Source: Telopea speciosissima
Taxonomy: Eukaryota; Streptophyta; Magnoliopsida; Proteales; Proteaceae
DNA length: 64,000 nt
Direction: 5' to 3'
Assembly: GCF_018873765.1 (NCBI RefSeq)
Contig: NC_057921.1
Location: 66,453,557-66,517,556 of the forward strand
This document shows positions 62,450 through 64,000 of this stretch, piece by piece. Within the stretch, counting starts at the first letter, position 1; each line of letters opens with the position of its first letter. A program made the position numbers and the translations under genes. The notes under the pieces were generated by a model. That model ran no database searches and was not told the DNA's origin. It worked only from the letters and a program-made list of their open reading frames with translations.

Positions 62450-63084
62450 GGGAAAATATCACGTACCTCCCCAGAGGTATGACTTATGTACATTTTCAGA
62501 CGTTGAACGTTAGAATTTTGATTTAAATGGTCAAATTGCCCCCATCTTCTTCCCCAAATTATTTAGGGTTTGAAACCTTTCAATCCTAAACGTAAAATAA
62601 GGAACCAGAAAGGAAAACAGGGGAAAATCCCCTTTGATCGTTGCTTATCGGCGTCACCCACGGCCAAATTAGCTCACAGGTGTCCTTTAGATTCCCGGCG
62701 AGTGATAACCATGTTCCGGCAACCAAATTGCCCTCATCTTCTTCCCCAAATAGTCTTCTTCAAGCACCAGCCCCACCCCTGGCCACCGTTACAAACACCG
62801 CCCCTGCTATATGCACTGCACCATCATCCCCACCCCTGCCCTCTCCTCTCCACTGCCACCTCTACCCTCTCCCCCTTCATCGCAAACCCTGTAACCCCCT
62901 AGGCAAGCTCCTTCGTCTTCCTCCTCTGTTTTTTTTTTTCAATACCAAACTGAAACTGAATATATTCAACTTTCCTTTAGCATCATTAAACAGGACCTCA
63001 TTCGTTGCTTGCCAGATTGAGTAATCAAGTAGAATGGTTTTTGTTAACATTTCAACATTTTTGTTTTTCTTGGGAAATATATAC

Positions 63085-63147
63085 CTTGGTTAACCACTGA
63101 GTTCGTGCATTCAGTACTGAGGAGATCATTCCAGTGACATCCATGAG
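63085..63147 (-). pseudogene. Exon-like fragment, 21 codons, unknown gene
   Basis: On the minus strand a TTAACACAG acceptor is followed by 21 open codons (LMDVTGMISSVLNARTQWLT, then K) and a GTATATA donor. The size and splice signals look like a real internal exon, but I do not recognise the protein. Its position near pieces of other genes suggests a captured fragment. Confidence 0.35.
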
Positions 63148-63397
63148 CTGTGTTAACAAAAGAATTCATTAGATCTGGAAATGATTTCATTATCAAGGAA
63201 GATTCATCAACAAAACCACCGTAAATGGAGAAACAACTTTAATGTAGAAATTTTCTTTTCCTTTTACCGAAAGCCCATACCAAATAACAAACACAGACAT
63301 CTAAGTGGCCTAGGAAGCATATTTGAATTCCATTCTCCCAAGTTGGATTCTTCAAGTTGTGAGGATAGAGATTAAAACCCAGGTTACAACGGGTTCC

Positions 63398-63540
63398 AAC
63401 ATGTCGATGCCCTATCAAGCGGGGAGTAGCTAAGCCATAAGGGAAATCAACACCTCCTGGTACCAATTCACTGCGCCCACCAAAAGGTCCAAGAACTGCA
63501 GGTTCTCTGACAGAAAAATAAGGATTCCCAAATGGGTATG
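63398..63540 (-). pseudogene. Unrecognised coding-like fragment
   Basis: The minus frame reads LGPYPFGNPYFSVREPAVLG, then PFGGRSELVPGGVDFPYG and LIGHRHVGTR. The composition is protein-like and Gly/Pro-rich, with no stop over about 47 codons. I do not recognise the family. It may be a captured gene piece on the strand opposite to 63559-63834. Confidence 0.3.
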
Positions 63541-63558
63541 GCCCTAATCTCGTTTAGG

Positions 63559-63834
63559 GTTTGATTGTTACCATGAAACAGATCCAGAGCCAGAGCCAGA
63601 GCCAGAGATAGATGCAAAATTACAGGGTGGAGATGCACCTGTGGCTGAAGAGGTAGGTGATGATGCTTCAGAGTTCCCTTCGCCTATTGTGGAATCGCCA
63701 GAGACGATGGCTGGGATTCGGTATTTCAAGCATCAAGTTGGGTCTTCGCAATCGACGAATGACTCTGCTAATTGGATGCCACCGCCAAAGAAGCTGAGGC
63801 ATGCCGATCCTAGCGAGCCCAGAGAAGTTTTCTG
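63559..63834 (+). pseudogene. Unrecognised coding-like fragment, acidic N-terminal type
   Basis: The plus frame reads DPEPEPEPEIDAKLQGG, then EEVGDDASEFPSPIVESPET, MAGIRYFKHQVGSSQSTND, WMPPPKKLRHADPSEPREVF, then TGA. It has a Pro-Glu repeat and a basic PPPKKLR stretch (nuclear-signal-like). No ATG opens it in the window, so it looks like an internal exon or a fragment. Family unknown. Confidence 0.3.
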
Positions 63835-64000
63835 AATCATAGGCCGCGACTTTTGGATTTCGTTTCATCTTTGGAAGAAATCCTAGTGAAATGCTACCTG
63901 AGATCAACACTGTTTGGCGGCCGGCCCTCTTGTTTGGCCCCTGCTAAAGGCGGCGGTGGGGTTTTGAAATCCTAAAATGGGTATAAAGTTTGATGTTTTG

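Larger units (their letters stand above)
62450..64000. mobile_element. Candidate MULE/Pack-MULE left end, running off the window
   Basis: GGGAAAATATCACGTACCTCCCC at 62450 (as one end word) shares its first 12 bases with the ends of the elements at 3719 and 54721, and the sequence after it (to about 62560) has the AT-rich, low-complexity style of those end repeats. Downstream are short gene-like pieces in both orientations (63085-63147, 63398-63540, 63559-63834), as in a Pack-MULE. No right end is in the window, so the call rests on the end motif and the mixed content. Confidence 0.4.

Overview
The window is nuclear DNA of a flowering plant. The evidence is intron-rich genes with GT/AG borders, plant-only protein families (pectinesterase with an inhibitor domain, class III chitinase, phragmoplastin-type dynamin, CCT-motif protein, oligopeptide transporter), tRNA-derived SINEs of the Au type, and many MITEs, hAT-like and Mutator-like elements. 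I cannot name the species. All exon borders were placed by eye from reading frame, splice signals and remembered family sequences; no search was run.

Host genes in order: a pectinesterase/pectinesterase inhibitor of the PME34/PME61 group (+, 8118-10324, 3 exons, 608 aa); an alpha/beta-hydrolase like Arabidopsis At4g10955 (-, 13344-14494, 2 exons, 342 aa); a complete DRP1A-type dynamin (-, 19360-33133, 16 exons, 609 aa) whose introns hold SINEs, a LINE tail and a MITE; a broken class III (GH18) chitinase (+, 42082-42988); a PR-1/CAP secreted protein (+, 45249-45815, 188 aa); the last three exons of a CCT-motif protein (-, 46943-49897) with no 5' exon found; a copy of exons 1-2 only of an oligopeptide transporter (-, 52874-53603); and the full six-exon transporter (-, 58108-61912), which carries a 2-bp insertion in exon 5. 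The genes share no evident pathway, although pectinesterase, chitinase, PR-1 and DRP1 are linked to wall or defence biology in general.

The most unusual part is a set of Mutator-like elements that carry pieces of host genes (Pack-MULE type). The element at 50777-52729 has about 75-bp terminal inverted repeats and a 9-bp flanking repeat, and holds three unrelated fragments: SEC23 (-), TBCCD1 (+) and a UGNT1/GONST-like nucleotide-sugar transporter (-). The element at 54721-56756 has about 240-bp inverted repeats and holds a Tic22-like fragment. The element at 3719-5452 has the same ends but an unidentified interior. A fourth candidate starts at 62450 and runs off the window.

The remaining DNA is mostly small repeats: two MITE families (ends TTATCACCTCC and TTTTGCTGCTACA) in several copies, fold-back elements, hAT-like elements with pronoun-like TAGGGGTGT ends (one with a clean 8-bp target duplication, nested inside a MITE and followed by a tandem duplication), and a GC-rich LTR-like relic at 41207-42060. 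Genes sit mainly between 8-14 kb, 19-33 kb and 42-62 kb; 33-41 kb is gene-free.
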